Shown: one piece after another, positions 52,566-62,042 of the stretch
How the letters are laid out: each line of letters opens with the position of its first letter
Numbering within the stretch: the first letter of the stretch is position 1
Position numbers and translations under genes: made by a program
NCBI RefSeq assembly: GCF_001429045.1
Contig: NZ_LMHY01000003.1
Span: 85,633 to 149,632, forward strand
Direction: 5' to 3'
DNA from: Pseudomonas sp. Root71
GTDB lineage: Bacteria; Pseudomonadota; Gammaproteobacteria; Pseudomonadales; Pseudomonadaceae
Length of the DNA: 64,000 nucleotides
Notes under the pieces: generated by a model
Databases searched by the model: none
What the model was told of the DNA's origin: nothing
What the model saw: only the letters and a program-made list of their open reading frames with translations

Positions 52566-53975
52566 CTAGAGTCTGGCTTGCGCACTCAGCGCCGCAACGC
52601 CCCTGGTCTTGCGGAAGAAAACACCGTAGACAATCGACAGCACCAGCAGGAACGGCACGCCGAACACCAGGGTCATCTTGAAGGCTTCAGTGAAGTAGGT
52701 CGTGATCATCACGGCCCCCATCAGCACCAGCCCCAGCAATGTGCTGTAGGGAAACAGGCGCATGCGGAACGACAGTTTGCGGTTGCCGTTGCGTTCGTGA
52801 AAACGACGGAAACAGAAGTGTGTGAGGAAGATCATGAACCAGGTAAAGATCGCGCCGAACATCGAGATCGCCATCATCAAGGTGAACGAACTTTCCGGGT
52901 ACAGGATGTTGAGCAAGGTCGCCAGGGCGATACCCGAGCTGGAGAGCAACAGCGCGTTCAGCGGGATCCCGGTCTTGCTCAATACCCCCATGGATTTTGG
53001 CGCGTAGCCGGCGCGGGACAGGCTGAACATCATGCGCGTGGTGATGTACAACTGGCTGTTCATCGCTGACAACGCCGCGATCAGGATCACGAAATTCATC
53101 ACGCCGGTGGCGCCGGGAATGCCGATGGCTTGCATCACCGTGACGAACGGACTCTGGGCATGGCCAGCCTGGACCCAAGGCACGATCGCCAGCATCAACG
53201 CCAGGGTCAGCAGGTAGAACACCACCAGGCGCACGATAGTCCCGCGGAAGGCTTTCTTCACCGCTTGTTCCGGGTCTTTTGCCTCACCGGCCGCCACCGC
53301 GATCATCTCCACGCTCAGGTAGCTGAAGATCGACACGATCACCGCGATCCACATCCCTTGCAGACCATTGGGGAAAAAGCCGCCGTGAGCCGTGTAATTG
53401 TGCACGCCGTATTGCGGATTGCCGGAACCGAACACCACGTACACCGCCAGGATGATGAAACCGACAATCGCGCCGATCTTGATGGTCGAGAACCAGTACT
53501 CGAAGGTGCCGAAGGTCTTCACGCTGATGGCATTGAGCACGATCAGCACGCTGGAGAACGAGACGATCCATATCCACTCCGGCACGTTGGCGAACCAGTA
53601 CTTCATGTACATCGCCACCGCCGTCACTTCCGTGCCCACCGCCAGCACAATCGCCGCCCAGTAGGCATAGCGCACCAGGAACCCGGCCAGCGGGCTGACA
53701 TAAAATTCGGCGTAGGCACCGAACGAACCCGAGGTCGAATGGGCCACGGTCATTTCCGCCAGGCAGCCCATCAGCAGCAAGGTGATGATTGCGCCGATGG
53801 CATAGCTGAGCAATACGCTCGGCCCGGCATAGCCGATGGCATAGGCGCTGCCCATGAACAGCCCGGTGCCGATTGCACCGCCAATGGCGATCATGCTCAT
53901 TTGCCCCGACGTCAACTGACGCCGCAGGCCGTGTTCACGCTTGGATATCGTTTCGAAACCGGAGTTATCGGTCAT
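52566..53975 (-). CDS. amino-acid permease (APC superfamily, AAT type)
   Basis: A 469-residue permease with 12 helices. The AAT family marks are present: M-I-A-I-G-G-A-I-G-T-G-L-F-M-G-S near residue 30 and E-M-T-V-A-H-S-T-S-G-S-F-G-A-Y-A-E in helix 3. It ends with a basic tail. Located with kynU, a porin and the anthranilate genes, it probably imports tryptophan, kynurenine or anthranilate precursors. The start ATG has GAGG nine bases upstream. Confidence 0.87.
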   Translation of the reverse strand: MTDNSGFETISKREHGLRRQLTSGQMSMIAIGGAIGTGLFMGSAYAIGYAGPSVLLSYAIGAIITLLLMGCLAEMTVAHSTSGSFGAYAEFYVSPLAGFLVRYAYWAAIVLAVGTEVTAVAMYMKYWFANVPEWIWIVSFSSVLIVLNAISVKTFGTFEYWFSTIKIGAIVGFIILAVYVVFGSGNPQYGVHNYTAHGGFFPNGLQGMWIAVIVSIFSYLSVEMIAVAAGEAKDPEQAVKKAFRGTIVRLVVFYLLTLALMLAIVPWVQAGHAQSPFVTVMQAIGIPGATGVMNFVILIAALSAMNSQLYITTRMMFSLSRAGYAPKSMGVLSKTGIPLNALLLSSSGIALATLLNILYPESSFTLMMAISMFGAIFTWFMIFLTHFCFRRFHERNGNRKLSFRMRLFPYSTLLGLVLMGAVMITTYFTEAFKMTLVFGVPFLLVLSIVYGVFFRKTRGVAALSAQARL

Positions 53976-54060
53976 TTTTATGTCCTCTGGATTTTGTCTT
54001 TCTTGAAGAGCACGTCGTGGGTTTAACAGTGGGGATCAGCCACGCACAGCAGGACACGGA

Positions 54061-55374
54061 TCAGAAAATACTCAGTGGATACTCGATGATCACCCGGACT
54101 TCGTTGTTGTCCGTGGTATCGGCGCGGGCGACCTGCGCGGTGGAACGCACACTGGCCTGACGCACGCGGATTGAAAGGTCCCGGGCCTTGCCCGACTGCA
54201 CGACATAGCGCGCCTCGATGTCGCGCTCCCAGCGCTTGCCGTCATCGCCGTATCGTCCGTAGGCGCCATTGGGGCCACCGTCATAATGGCTGTCATCGAT
54301 GTGGTCACCACTGACGTAGCGGGACATGAAGCTCAGGCCCGGCACGCCGAAAGGCGCCATGTCCAGGTCATAACGCAGTTGCCAGGAGCGTTCGTTGGGG
54401 GCGTTGAAGTCGAGGACCTGAATCGAGTTGGCGAGGAAAATCGAGGTACCCGGTTGCTGATCGAACCCCAGGTAATCGAACGGCTCGTCGCCATCGACCC
54501 GCTGGTACGCCAAGGTCAACCGATGGGCACCGAACCTGTACGCGGTGGACAGCGACCAGGTGGTGTTGTCGATCCTGCCGGCCAGGCTCTGGCCGCTGTC
54601 GTTGGTGCGGTAGATGTTGAAATCCAGGTTCAGCGACTGCCCCTCACCAAGGGCATGGGTGTAGTTGGCGTTGCCGTAGTACTGGCGCCAGATGTCGGTG
54701 AACTGCGAACCGTAGAGGCTGACACTCAGTTGATCGCTCAGGGCGTAGCTGCCGCCCAGATAATCGACACTGCGGGTTTCCACGCCGGCGTACAGCGCTT
54801 TGAGCGCGCCATTGGCATTGGTCGAATTACTGTCGTTGCCGGCGGTGAAATGACCGATGTCCAGTTGCAACGCCTTGAGTTCATTGCTGGTCAGTTGAAA
54901 GCCGGTGGCACTGCTGGTGAACAGTCGCGCATTGCCGGTGCCGAACACCGGGTTGAGCGGGGTCAGGTTGCCGTACTTGAGTTCGGTCCGGGAAATCCGC
55001 GCCTTCACCGCGCCACCCGCTTCGGAGTACTCATCCTCGGGGCGACCATCGGCATCGACCGGCAGCAAACCCGTACCCGTGCGTCCCTTGCCACTGTCGA
55101 GTTTGAGGCCCAACTGCGCGTAGGCATCGACCCCGAAACCCACCGTTCCCTGGGTGTAGCCGGAGCGGTAATCGAGCATGATCCCGTGGGCCCACTCATC
55201 CCGATAGTTCTGCCCGCCCGGGTTGTTGAGGTTATTGCGGTAGAAATAGAAGTTACGGTTAGTCAGGGTCAGGCTGCTGTCTTCGACAAATCCGTTGTCG
55301 GAGGCGGCACAGGCCATTTGGCCAAGGCAACTGGAGATGGCGAGCGGCAAGGCGGGCCAGAGGGACAGTTTCAT
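54061..55374 (-). CDS. OprD family outer-membrane porin
   Basis: A 437-residue OprD-type porin with signal peptide ending M-A-C-A-A and the F-V-E-D-S-S-L-T-L-T-N-R-N-F-Y-F opening. A terminal aromatic (P-L-S-I-F) closes the barrel. It lies between the permease and kynU in the same direction, so it is likely the outer-membrane entry for the same substrate. A CA motif precedes its ribosome site. Confidence 0.87.
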   Translation of the reverse strand: MKLSLWPALPLAISSCLGQMACAASDNGFVEDSSLTLTNRNFYFYRNNLNNPGGQNYRDEWAHGIMLDYRSGYTQGTVGFGVDAYAQLGLKLDSGKGRTGTGLLPVDADGRPEDEYSEAGGAVKARISRTELKYGNLTPLNPVFGTGNARLFTSSATGFQLTSNELKALQLDIGHFTAGNDSNSTNANGALKALYAGVETRSVDYLGGSYALSDQLSVSLYGSQFTDIWRQYYGNANYTHALGEGQSLNLDFNIYRTNDSGQSLAGRIDNTTWSLSTAYRFGAHRLTLAYQRVDGDEPFDYLGFDQQPGTSIFLANSIQVLDFNAPNERSWQLRYDLDMAPFGVPGLSFMSRYVSGDHIDDSHYDGGPNGAYGRYGDDGKRWERDIEARYVVQSGKARDLSIRVRQASVRSTAQVARADTTDNNEVRVIIEYPLSIF

Positions 55375-55386
55375 TCTGCGTGCTCC

Positions 55387-55394
55387 TTATTATT
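55387..55394 (-). promoter_or_regulatory. CA motif (Hfq/Crc-type) before porin gene
   Basis: AATAATAA on the minus strand directly precedes GGAG and the porin start. Confidence 0.5.
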
Positions 55395-55476
55395 GTGATT
55401 GCAGAACTGGTTATTGCCGGCGGCCGAAGCCCTGCCGCAGAGAAAATCCTGCGGCAGGAATCGGATGTCGGAGGGT

Positions 55477-56727
55477 TCAGGTCACGCTGTGGCGAACCTG
55501 GAATTGCGCTTGTGACCAAGTGTTCCGGTCGAGGATCTCGCCGAGGATTTGTACCGCGTCCCAGACTTCGGTGAAGGTCGTGTACAGCGGGGTGAAACCG
55601 AAACGCATGATGCGCGGTTCACGGTAGTCACCAATCACGCCCCGCTCGATCAGGGCCTGGATCACCGCATAACCTTGCGGATGTTCGAAGCTGACGTGGC
55701 TGCCGCGCCTGGCGTGCTCACGGGGTGTGATCAACTTCAGTTCGTGGGCCGCGCAACGCTGCTCGACCAATTCGATGAACAGGTCCGTCAGGGCCAGGGA
55801 TTTGCGGCGCAAGCTGGCCATGTCGGTCTGGGCGAACACATCCAGGCCGCACTCGACCATCGCCAATGAGGTAATCGGCTGGGTGCCGCACAGGTAGCGG
55901 GCGATACCGCTGCTCGGCTCGTAATGCGACTCCATGGCGAACTGCCGTGAATGGCCGAACCAGCCGGACAACGGCTGCGGCACCAGATCGCACAACGGCG
56001 GCGAAACCCAGACAAAGGCCTGGGAGCCCGGCCCGCCATTGAGGTACTTGTAGGTGCAGCCGATGGCGTAGTCGGCACCCGCCTGGTGCAGATCAACCGG
56101 CACCGCGCCAGCGGAATGGGCCAGGTCCCAGATGGCCAGCGCACCACATTCGTGGGTCAGCGCGGTCAGGGCCTGCATGTCGTGCATATAGCCGGTCTTG
56201 TAATTGACGTGGGTGAGCATGACCACCGCCGTGTCCTGGTCAATCGCATGCGGCAACGCTTCAGGACTGTCGACCAGGCGCAGGGTGTAACCCTGTTGCA
56301 GCATCTGCGCGAGGCCTTCGGCGATGTACAGGTCGGTGGGGAAGTTGCTCGATTCGCTGACGATCACTCGCCGCTGCGGCGACCTGGTGGCCTGTACGCG
56401 CAAGGCAGCGCTCAGCACTTTGAACAGGTTGATCGAGGTGGTATCGGTCACCACCACTTCACCCTCCCCCGCGCCGATCAGACCCGCCAGGCGATTGCCC
56501 AAACGCTCGGATAGCTCGCGCCAGCCGGCGCTGTTCCAGCTGCGAATCAAGCCATTGCCCCATTCCTCGGCGACCACCGCTTGCGCCCGCGCCAATGCAG
56601 CGACCGGCCGCGCGCCCAGGGAGTTGCCATCGAGATAAATAACGCCCTCGGGGAGCGCAAACTGCTGGCGCAGGGGTGCCAGAGCGTCCTGGGCATCAAG
56701 CGCCAGGCAACTGTTTCTTGTCGTCAT
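55477..56727 (-). CDS. kynU: kynureninase
   Basis: A 416-residue PLP enzyme of fold type I. The PLP Lys is Lys227 in [11 protein letters not shown], matching the position known for Pseudomonas kynureninase; [10 protein letters not shown] holds the pyridine-N Asp. It cleaves kynurenine to anthranilate and alanine. Downstream of it are the porin and permease genes. The Lrp-type regulator is divergent. AACAAAAA precedes the ribosome site. Confidence 0.95.
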   Translation of the reverse strand: MTTRNSCLALDAQDALAPLRQQFALPEGVIYLDGNSLGARPVAALARAQAVVAEEWGNGLIRSWNSAGWRELSERLGNRLAGLIGAGEGEVVVTDTTSINLFKVLSAALRVQATRSPQRRVIVSESSNFPTDLYIAEGLAQMLQQGYTLRLVDSPEALPHAIDQDTAVVMLTHVNYKTGYMHDMQALTALTHECGALAIWDLAHSAGAVPVDLHQAGADYAIGCTYKYLNGGPGSQAFVWVSPPLCDLVPQPLSGWFGHSRQFAMESHYEPSSGIARYLCGTQPITSLAMVECGLDVFAQTDMASLRRKSLALTDLFIELVEQRCAAHELKLITPREHARRGSHVSFEHPQGYAVIQALIERGVIGDYREPRIMRFGFTPLYTTFTEVWDAVQILGEILDRNTWSQAQFQVRHSVT

Positions 56728-56739
56728 CGAGTGTCCTGT

Positions 56740-56747
56740 TTTTTGTT
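56740..56747 (-). promoter_or_regulatory. CA motif (Hfq/Crc-type) before kynU
   Basis: The minus strand reads AACAAAAA just upstream of AGGA and the kynU ATG. Confidence 0.5.
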
Positions 56748-56840
56748 ATGCGACGCCATCCGGGCAGGTTGCATCAGCCGGTTCAGGCGCCCTGAATAAA
56801 GGCGATTCGCCTGATATTGATCAGTAAACACTCGAAATCT

Positions 56841-56942
56841 GTGGGAGCGAGCTTGCTCGCGATGGGGGCTTAATGTTCAACATCAATGTTGACTGACCCG
56901 ACGCAATCGTCGGATCGCCGCCCGGAGCAAGCTCGCTCCCAC
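56841..56942. repeat. REP pair in the kynU-kynR spacer
   Basis: GTGGGAGCGAGCTTGCTC (56841-56858) and GAGCAAGCTCGCTCCCAC (56925-56942) are exact inverted arms, the known type of fluorescens REP. The spacer 56728-57117 has no gene. Confidence 0.9.
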
Positions 56943-57117
56943 AAGGACTGCAGTGTTCAAACGCCTAACTGACCGGCACCAGGCAATTCACTTGCCTTTC
57001 GGTGGAGAGATAATGAACGAACCTTTGAAGAATTTTCGTGCAAAGTAACCGACCATGTAGTAATTATTTCGCAGAATATTCGAATCTAAAGCCAATAAAC
57101 GCGGATTTATTCAAACC

Positions 57118-57591
57118 ATGAATCTCGACTCGACAGACCTGCGGATCCTGCATCAATTGCAACAGGATGGCCGTATCAGCAATCAGGAACTGGCAGAGAA
57201 AGTCGCCCTGTCACCCTCGGCTTGCCTGCGACGTTTACGCCTGCTGGAAAGCGAGGGAATCATCACCGGCTATCGCGCGGTGCTGAATGCCGAGCGGCTG
57301 GGCATTGAGCTGGAAGCGATCGTCCATGTGTCGTTGCGACAGGACGTGGAGGACTGGCACGAGACCTTCATCAAGAAGGTTCAGCAGTGGCCGGAGGTGG
57401 TCACCGCGTATGTCATCACCGGGGCGAGCAACTATGTGTTGCGGGTCCAGGCCCGCAACCTCAAGCACTTCTCGGATTTCATCGTCAATCACCTCAACCG
57501 CACCGCCGGCGTCACCGACATACGTTCGGAAATCGTCCTGCAAAAAATCAAGGAGCGCGAGCAGTTGCTTGATCTGGTGTTACGCAAGTAA
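57118..57591 (+). CDS. kynR: Lrp/AsnC-type regulator, KynR-like
   Basis: A 157-residue regulator. The HTH is L-R-I-L-H-Q-L-Q-Q-D-G-R-I-S-N-Q-E-L-A-E-K-V-A-L-S-P-S-A-C-L-R-R-L, and the RAM domain follows. In P. aeruginosa and P. fluorescens kynR is divergent from kynurenine genes and activates them with kynurenine. The place here fits that. antR is downstream, converging. Confidence 0.9.
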   Translation: MNLDSTDLRILHQLQQDGRISNQELAEKVALSPSACLRRLRLLESEGIITGYRAVLNAERLGIELEAIVHVSLRQDVEDWHETFIKKVQQWPEVVTAYVITGASNYVLRVQARNLKHFSDFIVNHLNRTAGVTDIRSEIVLQKIKEREQLLDLVLRK

Positions 57592-57606
57592 GGCCGGGGC
57601 GGCCCG

Positions 57607-58620
57607 TCAAAGTCCCTGCTGGCGTCGGGCTTCGTTGCGTTGCAAGGTCATGCTCGGGGTTTCGTCGAACAGCTTGCGGTACTCGGTGGAAAAACGCCCC
57701 AGGTGCATGAAGCCCCAGCCCATGGCGATCCCGGAAATACTACGCACCGTGCCGTGCTCGAGGATCTCCTGGCGCACGGCGTTCAAGCGATACTTTTTCA
57801 GGTAGGCCATCGGCGACAGGGCGAAGTATTTCTTGAACGCGTCGAACAACTTGAAGCGCGAAACGCCGGCCGCGGCTTCGATGTCCTCCAGATGCAACGC
57901 TTCCCGGGCGTTGTCGTGGATGTATTGCCGGGCCCTGACCAGGTAGTGCGGCAACTTCACACCCAGCGCGTCCCGCAGTTCCTGCGAATAGTTGTTCGGC
58001 TGGGCGAGGATCAAGCCCTTGATCAGCGAGCTTTCAATGTCCCGGGTGAAGGCCACCTGCTCGAAGAGTTCACTGCTGCGCTCCATCTCGTCGATGAAAT
58101 AGCGCGCCATGCGCCACCACGACGCCGACGGCCCATCGATCGCATCCATCACCGGCTCGAAGCGCAGCGGCGCATCCAGGGGCCGTTGCAACATCCCCTC
58201 CAGCGCCTCGCTCATCGCCACTCGGGTAATCACCACCTGGACCTTGCGACAGTCACCGGAAATCGCCAGCAGCTGGTTTTCATTGGGGGAAATGATGACC
58301 CCTTGATCGCGGTCCGACCTGACCACGCTGCCATCCTTGCTCAGCTCCTGTTCGCCCACCAGCGGCAAGCTCAGGCTGTAGCTGCGAAAGTGCTCGGCGT
58401 CCTCGATATCGATGGTGACATCGGTACCGTATTCGATGGTGCCCAGGGTGGTGGCCATCGACTTGAACATGTTGGCGTTGTGATGAAAGCGGATCCGCTC
58501 GGGGTTCGCGCTCACCAGCCGATGGGGTCCGCAGATACCGGACATCCAGCTTCTGGCGGCCTCCAGGTCATCACTGTCGACACGAATGTCGCGAAATTGC
58601 GGATCGACGTTGTTGCTCAT
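57607..58620 (-). CDS. antR: AraC-type activator of anthranilate genes
   Basis: A 337-residue AraC/XylS protein. Two HTH motifs are in the last 100 residues (L-E-D-I-E-A-A-A-G-V-S-R-F-K-L-F-D-A-F and S-I-S-G-I-A-M-G-W-G-F-M-H-L-G-R-F-S). The N-terminal domain has the AntR/CbdS-type S-Y-S-L-S-L-P-L-V-G. It activates antABC with anthranilate. ATG 58620 follows a TTG, and the ribosome site is weak. Divergent from antA. Confidence 0.9.
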   Translation of the reverse strand: MSNNVDPQFRDIRVDSDDLEAARSWMSGICGPHRLVSANPERIRFHHNANMFKSMATTLGTIEYGTDVTIDIEDAEHFRSYSLSLPLVGEQELSKDGSVVRSDRDQGVIISPNENQLLAISGDCRKVQVVITRVAMSEALEGMLQRPLDAPLRFEPVMDAIDGPSASWWRMARYFIDEMERSSELFEQVAFTRDIESSLIKGLILAQPNNYSQELRDALGVKLPHYLVRARQYIHDNAREALHLEDIEAAAGVSRFKLFDAFKKYFALSPMAYLKKYRLNAVRQEILEHGTVRSISGIAMGWGFMHLGRFSTEYRKLFDETPSMTLQRNEARRQQGL

Positions 58621-58715
58621 CAAGGTGCACTCAAGGTTTTTTTTCAGCGCGCTCTGACGGCGCGTATACGGTTTGCAAAGGCAAGTTCCAAGCCACTAGA
58701 AGACGGCGCTGACCC

Positions 58716-58748
58716 AGTGGATAGCAATCGCCAATTAAGTGGATAACA
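58716..58748. promoter_or_regulatory. direct repeats, candidate AntR site
   Basis: AGTGGATAGCA (58716-58726) and AGTGGATAACA (58738-58748) are direct repeats 22 bp apart, the two-turn spacing of AraC-type sites. They lie about 330 bp before antA and 96 bp before the antR start, so the antA leader would include the REP pair below. Confidence 0.6.
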
Positions 58749-58897
58749 CGACTATCAAATCGCATTCGCGGCCTCGCAAAACAGTACCTGATTGCTGCAG
58801 ACAGGTGCAGCCGTTTATCACTTGGTGCGTGGTTTGGGTAGTTGCTGCCCAGCCCATCACACGCTGTTGTTACCCGGCGCGCGCGCGATCGCCAGCA

Positions 58898-58960
58898 TCG
58901 CAGCCTGCGGCAGCTCCTACAATTACACGCGTCCGATGTAGGAGCTGCCGAAGGCTGCGA
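58898..58960. repeat. REP pair in the antR-antA spacer
   Basis: TCGCAGCCTGCGGCAGCTCC is the left arm, and TGTAGGAGCTGCCGAAGGCT the right arm, a known fluorescens REP type. It lies 118 bp before antA. Confidence 0.85.
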
Positions 58961-59058
58961 TCTTTTGGGAACCCACCAATTTTACGGACTGCCTTCGCCC
59001 ACAAAGCGGATAGACCCAGGCACACCCCACTCCCTCTAATGACGTACCGATTAGCCCC

Positions 59059-59066
59059 AATAAAAA
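59059..59066 (+). promoter_or_regulatory. CA motif (Hfq/Crc-type) before antA
   Basis: AATAAAAA precedes ACAGG and the antA start, fitting AAnAAnAA. Confidence 0.5.
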
Positions 59067-59078
59067 CAGGTACACCTC

Positions 59079-60470
59079 ATGAGTGGCGAAAGAAACGTCG
59101 AGCAATGGAAAACGTTCATCGAAAGCTGCCTGGACTTCCGCCCCGTAGAAGGCGTATTCCGCATCGCCCGGGACATGTTCACCGAGCCGCAGTTGTTCGA
59201 TCTGGAAATGGAGATGATCTTCGAGAAGAACTGGATCTACGCCTGCCACGAAAGCGAGCTGGCCAACAACCACGACTTCGTGACCCTGCGCGCCGGCCGC
59301 CAGCCGATGATCATCACCCGCGACGGTGACGGTCAGCTCAATGCACTGATCAACGCCTGCCAGCATCGCGGCACGACGCTGACCCGCGTCGGCAAGGGCA
59401 ACCAGTCGACCTTCACCTGCCCCTTCCATGCCTGGTGCTACAAAAGCGATGGCCGCCTGGTCAAGGTCAAGGCGCCGGGCGAGTACCCGGAAGGCTTCGA
59501 CAAAGCTACCCGCGGCCTGAAAAAGGCGCGTATCCAGAGCTACAAGGGATTCGTCTTCATCAGCCTTGATGTGCAGGCCGACAACAGCCTGGAAGACTTC
59601 CTCGGCGATGCCAAAGTGTTCTTTGACATGATGGTCGCCCAGTCGCCGACCGGTGAGCTGGAAGTGCTGCCCGGCAAGTCGGCGTACACCTACGACGGCA
59701 ACTGGAAACTGCAGAACGAAAACGGCCTCGACGGTTATCACGTCAGCACAGTGCACTACAACTACGTGGCCACGGTGCAGCATCGCCAGCAGGTCAACAG
59801 CGAGAACGGCACCGCCGCCAGCGGCACCCTCGACTACAGCAAGCTCGGCGCCGGCGACGCCAATACCGATGATGGCTGGTTCGCGTTCGATAACGGACAC
59901 AGCCTGCTGTTCAGCGACATGCCAAACCCGTCGGTACGCTCCGGCTACGCGACCATCATGCCGCGACTGATCGAAGAACACGGCCAGCAAAAGGCCGAGT
60001 GGATGATGCATCGCCTGCGCAACCTGAACATCTATCCGAGCCTGTTTTTCCTCGATCAGATCAGCTCGCAATTGCGCATCATCCGCCCGGTGGCGTGGAA
60101 CAAGACCGAAATCATCAGCCAGTGCCTGGGGGTCAAGAACGAGTCGGACGCCGACCGCGAAAACCGCATTCGCCAGTTCGAGGATTTCTTCAACGTCTCG
60201 GGCCTGGGCACACCGGATGACCTGGTGGAGTTCCGTGAAGCCCAGCGTGGTTTCCAGGCACGCCTGGAGCGCTGGAGCGACATATCCCGCGGCAGTCACC
60301 GCTGGGCCAGCGGCGCCACGCCCAACAGCGAGGCGATCGGCATTGCCCCGGCCATGACCGGCACTGAATTCACCCACGAAGGGCTGTACGTCAACCAGCA
60401 CAGCAACTGGCAGAAATTCCTGCTGGACGGTCTGGACGCCAAATCCCTGAAACTCCGTGAGGTGCAATGA
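59079..60470 (+). CDS. antA: anthranilate 1,2-dioxygenase large subunit
   Basis: A 463-residue Rieske oxygenase alpha subunit. The 2Fe-2S ligands are Cys94, His96, Cys114 and His117; the iron ligands His221 and His226 are in G-L-D-G-Y-H-V-S-T-V-H. It turns anthranilate into catechol, CO2 and ammonia, with AntB and AntC. ATG and REP-containing leader upstream. antB overlaps its stop by 4 bp. Confidence 0.95.
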   Translation: MSGERNVEQWKTFIESCLDFRPVEGVFRIARDMFTEPQLFDLEMEMIFEKNWIYACHESELANNHDFVTLRAGRQPMIITRDGDGQLNALINACQHRGTTLTRVGKGNQSTFTCPFHAWCYKSDGRLVKVKAPGEYPEGFDKATRGLKKARIQSYKGFVFISLDVQADNSLEDFLGDAKVFFDMMVAQSPTGELEVLPGKSAYTYDGNWKLQNENGLDGYHVSTVHYNYVATVQHRQQVNSENGTAASGTLDYSKLGAGDANTDDGWFAFDNGHSLLFSDMPNPSVRSGYATIMPRLIEEHGQQKAEWMMHRLRNLNIYPSLFFLDQISSQLRIIRPVAWNKTEIISQCLGVKNESDADRENRIRQFEDFFNVSGLGTPDDLVEFREAQRGFQARLERWSDISRGSHRWASGATPNSEAIGIAPAMTGTEFTHEGLYVNQHSNWQKFLLDGLDAKSLKLREVQ

Positions 60471-60961
60471 TGAATGCGCAATTGCAGTACCAGATCGAAC
60501 AGTTTTTCTATCGTAAATCCGAACTGTGCGACGCCCAGGACTGGGATGCCTACCTCCAGCTGTTTGCCGGACACAGCGAGTTCCACTTGCCGCAATGGGA
60601 CTCCGAACACGTCTACACCCGTGATCCCAAGCGCGAAATGTCGCTGATCTACTACCCCAACCGTTCAGGCCTGGAAGACCGTGTGTTCCGCCTGCGTACG
60701 GGCAAGTCCGCGTCCTCGACGCCGATGCCGCGCACCCTGCATCAGATCAGCAACGTGCGAATCGGCGAGCTTGCAAATGGCGAGCTGGAGGTGCGCCTGA
60801 ACTGGCACACGCTGTACTACCGCCTGGCCACGGCCGAGCAGTTTTTCGGCCGCGCGACCTATCACCTCAAGCCCCACGCCGATAGCTGGCTGATCACCCG
60901 CAAGCATGTGTTGCTGCTCAACGACACCATCAACTCGGTACTCGACTTCTACCACCTGTGA
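60467..60961 (+). CDS. antB: anthranilate 1,2-dioxygenase small subunit
   Basis: A 164-residue beta subunit of NTF2-like fold (Y-Q-I-E-Q-F-F-Y-R-K-S-E-L-C-D-A-Q-D-W-D-A-Y). It has the GAGGTG site and either ATG 60467 or 60470 as the start, the first overlapping the antA stop. Structural part of the alpha3-beta3 oxygenase. Confidence 0.94.
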   Translation: MMNAQLQYQIEQFFYRKSELCDAQDWDAYLQLFAGHSEFHLPQWDSEHVYTRDPKREMSLIYYPNRSGLEDRVFRLRTGKSASSTPMPRTLHQISNVRIGELANGELEVRLNWHTLYYRLATAEQFFGRATYHLKPHADSWLITRKHVLLLNDTINSVLDFYHL

Positions 60962-60979
60962 ATCCAAGGAGACCGGGGC

Positions 60980-62002
60980 ATGAACCATAAGGTCGCGTTC
61001 AGCTTTGCCGACGGCAAAACGCTGTTCTTTCCCGTACAACCCAACGAAATCCTGCTCGACGCTGCCTTGCGCAATGGCATCAACATTCCTCTGGATTGCC
61101 GCGAAGGTGTCTGCGGAACCTGCCAGGGGCGATGCGAATCAGGCGATTACAGCCAGGACTATGTGGATGAGGAAGCCCTCTCCAGCCAGGACCTGCAACA
61201 ACGCAAAATGCTCACCTGCCAGACACGGGTCAAATCCGACGCGGCGTTCTACTTCGACTTCGCGTCCAGCCTGTGCAACGCCGCCGGCCCCGATCAACTC
61301 AGGGCAACAGTCACCAATGTCAAACAGGTCTCGGCCAGCACGGCGATCCTGCATCTGAACCTGGGCAATGCGGGGCAATCGCTGGATTACCTGCCCGGAC
61401 AGTACGCCCGGCTGTTGATTCCGGGAACCGAAAACAAGCGCTCCTACTCGTTCGCCAATCGGCCGAGCGCCAGCAATGAGCTGCAGTTTCTGATTCGCCT
61501 GCTTCCCGATGGCGTAATGAGCAACTACATCCGCGAACGCTGCCAGGTGGGGGACGAAATTGCCCTGGAGGCACCGCTGGGGGCGTTTTATCTGCGACAC
61601 GTCGCCAGGCCGTTGATCCTGGTGGCCGGTGGCACCGGTCTTTCGGCATTGCTGGGCATGCTCGACGAACTCGCCGAACGCGGCTGCGAGCAACCCGTGC
61701 ACTTGTACTACGGCGTGCGCGATGCGGCCGATTTGTGCGAACAGGCGCGTATCCAGGCGTATGAACAACGCATCCCTGGGTTTCGCTACACCGAGGTGGT
61801 CAGCGAACCGTCGCCGCACTGGACCGGCAAGCGCGGCTACATTGCCGAACACTTCGACGTCGCGGAACTGCGCGATGGCCAGGTCGATATGTACGTCTGT
61901 GGGCCGCCGCCTATGGTGGAGTCGATCAAGACCTGGCTGCTGGCACAGGCACTGGACAACGTGCAGCTGTACTACGAGAAATTCACCGAGAGTAATGCCT
62001 GA
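60980..62002 (+). CDS. antC: anthranilate dioxygenase reductase
   Basis: A 340-residue reductase. The N-terminal plant-type ferredoxin has Cys40, Cys45, Cys48 and Cys80; the FAD domain has R-S-Y-S-F-A-N and the NAD domain L-V-A-G-G-T-G-L-S-A-L. It passes NADH electrons to AntA. AAGGAG precedes the ATG. Confidence 0.95.
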   Translation: MNHKVAFSFADGKTLFFPVQPNEILLDAALRNGINIPLDCREGVCGTCQGRCESGDYSQDYVDEEALSSQDLQQRKMLTCQTRVKSDAAFYFDFASSLCNAAGPDQLRATVTNVKQVSASTAILHLNLGNAGQSLDYLPGQYARLLIPGTENKRSYSFANRPSASNELQFLIRLLPDGVMSNYIRERCQVGDEIALEAPLGAFYLRHVARPLILVAGGTGLSALLGMLDELAERGCEQPVHLYYGVRDAADLCEQARIQAYEQRIPGFRYTEVVSEPSPHWTGKRGYIAEHFDVAELRDGQVDMYVCGPPPMVESIKTWLLAQALDNVQLYYEKFTESNA

Positions 62003-62014
62003 CACCGCTCACCC

Positions 62015-62042
62015 GAAGGGGGCGCCAGGCTGGCGCCCCTTC
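62015..62042. terminator. hairpin between convergent antC and kynB
   Basis: GAAGGGG-GCGCCA and TGGCGC-CCCTTC form a 12-bp stem with one bulged G around GGC. It reaches the last base of the kynB stop. No T-tract. Confidence 0.55.

Noticed and set aside
58923..60467. 514-codon open frame on the minus strand
   Set aside because: Antisense to antA; no family pattern.
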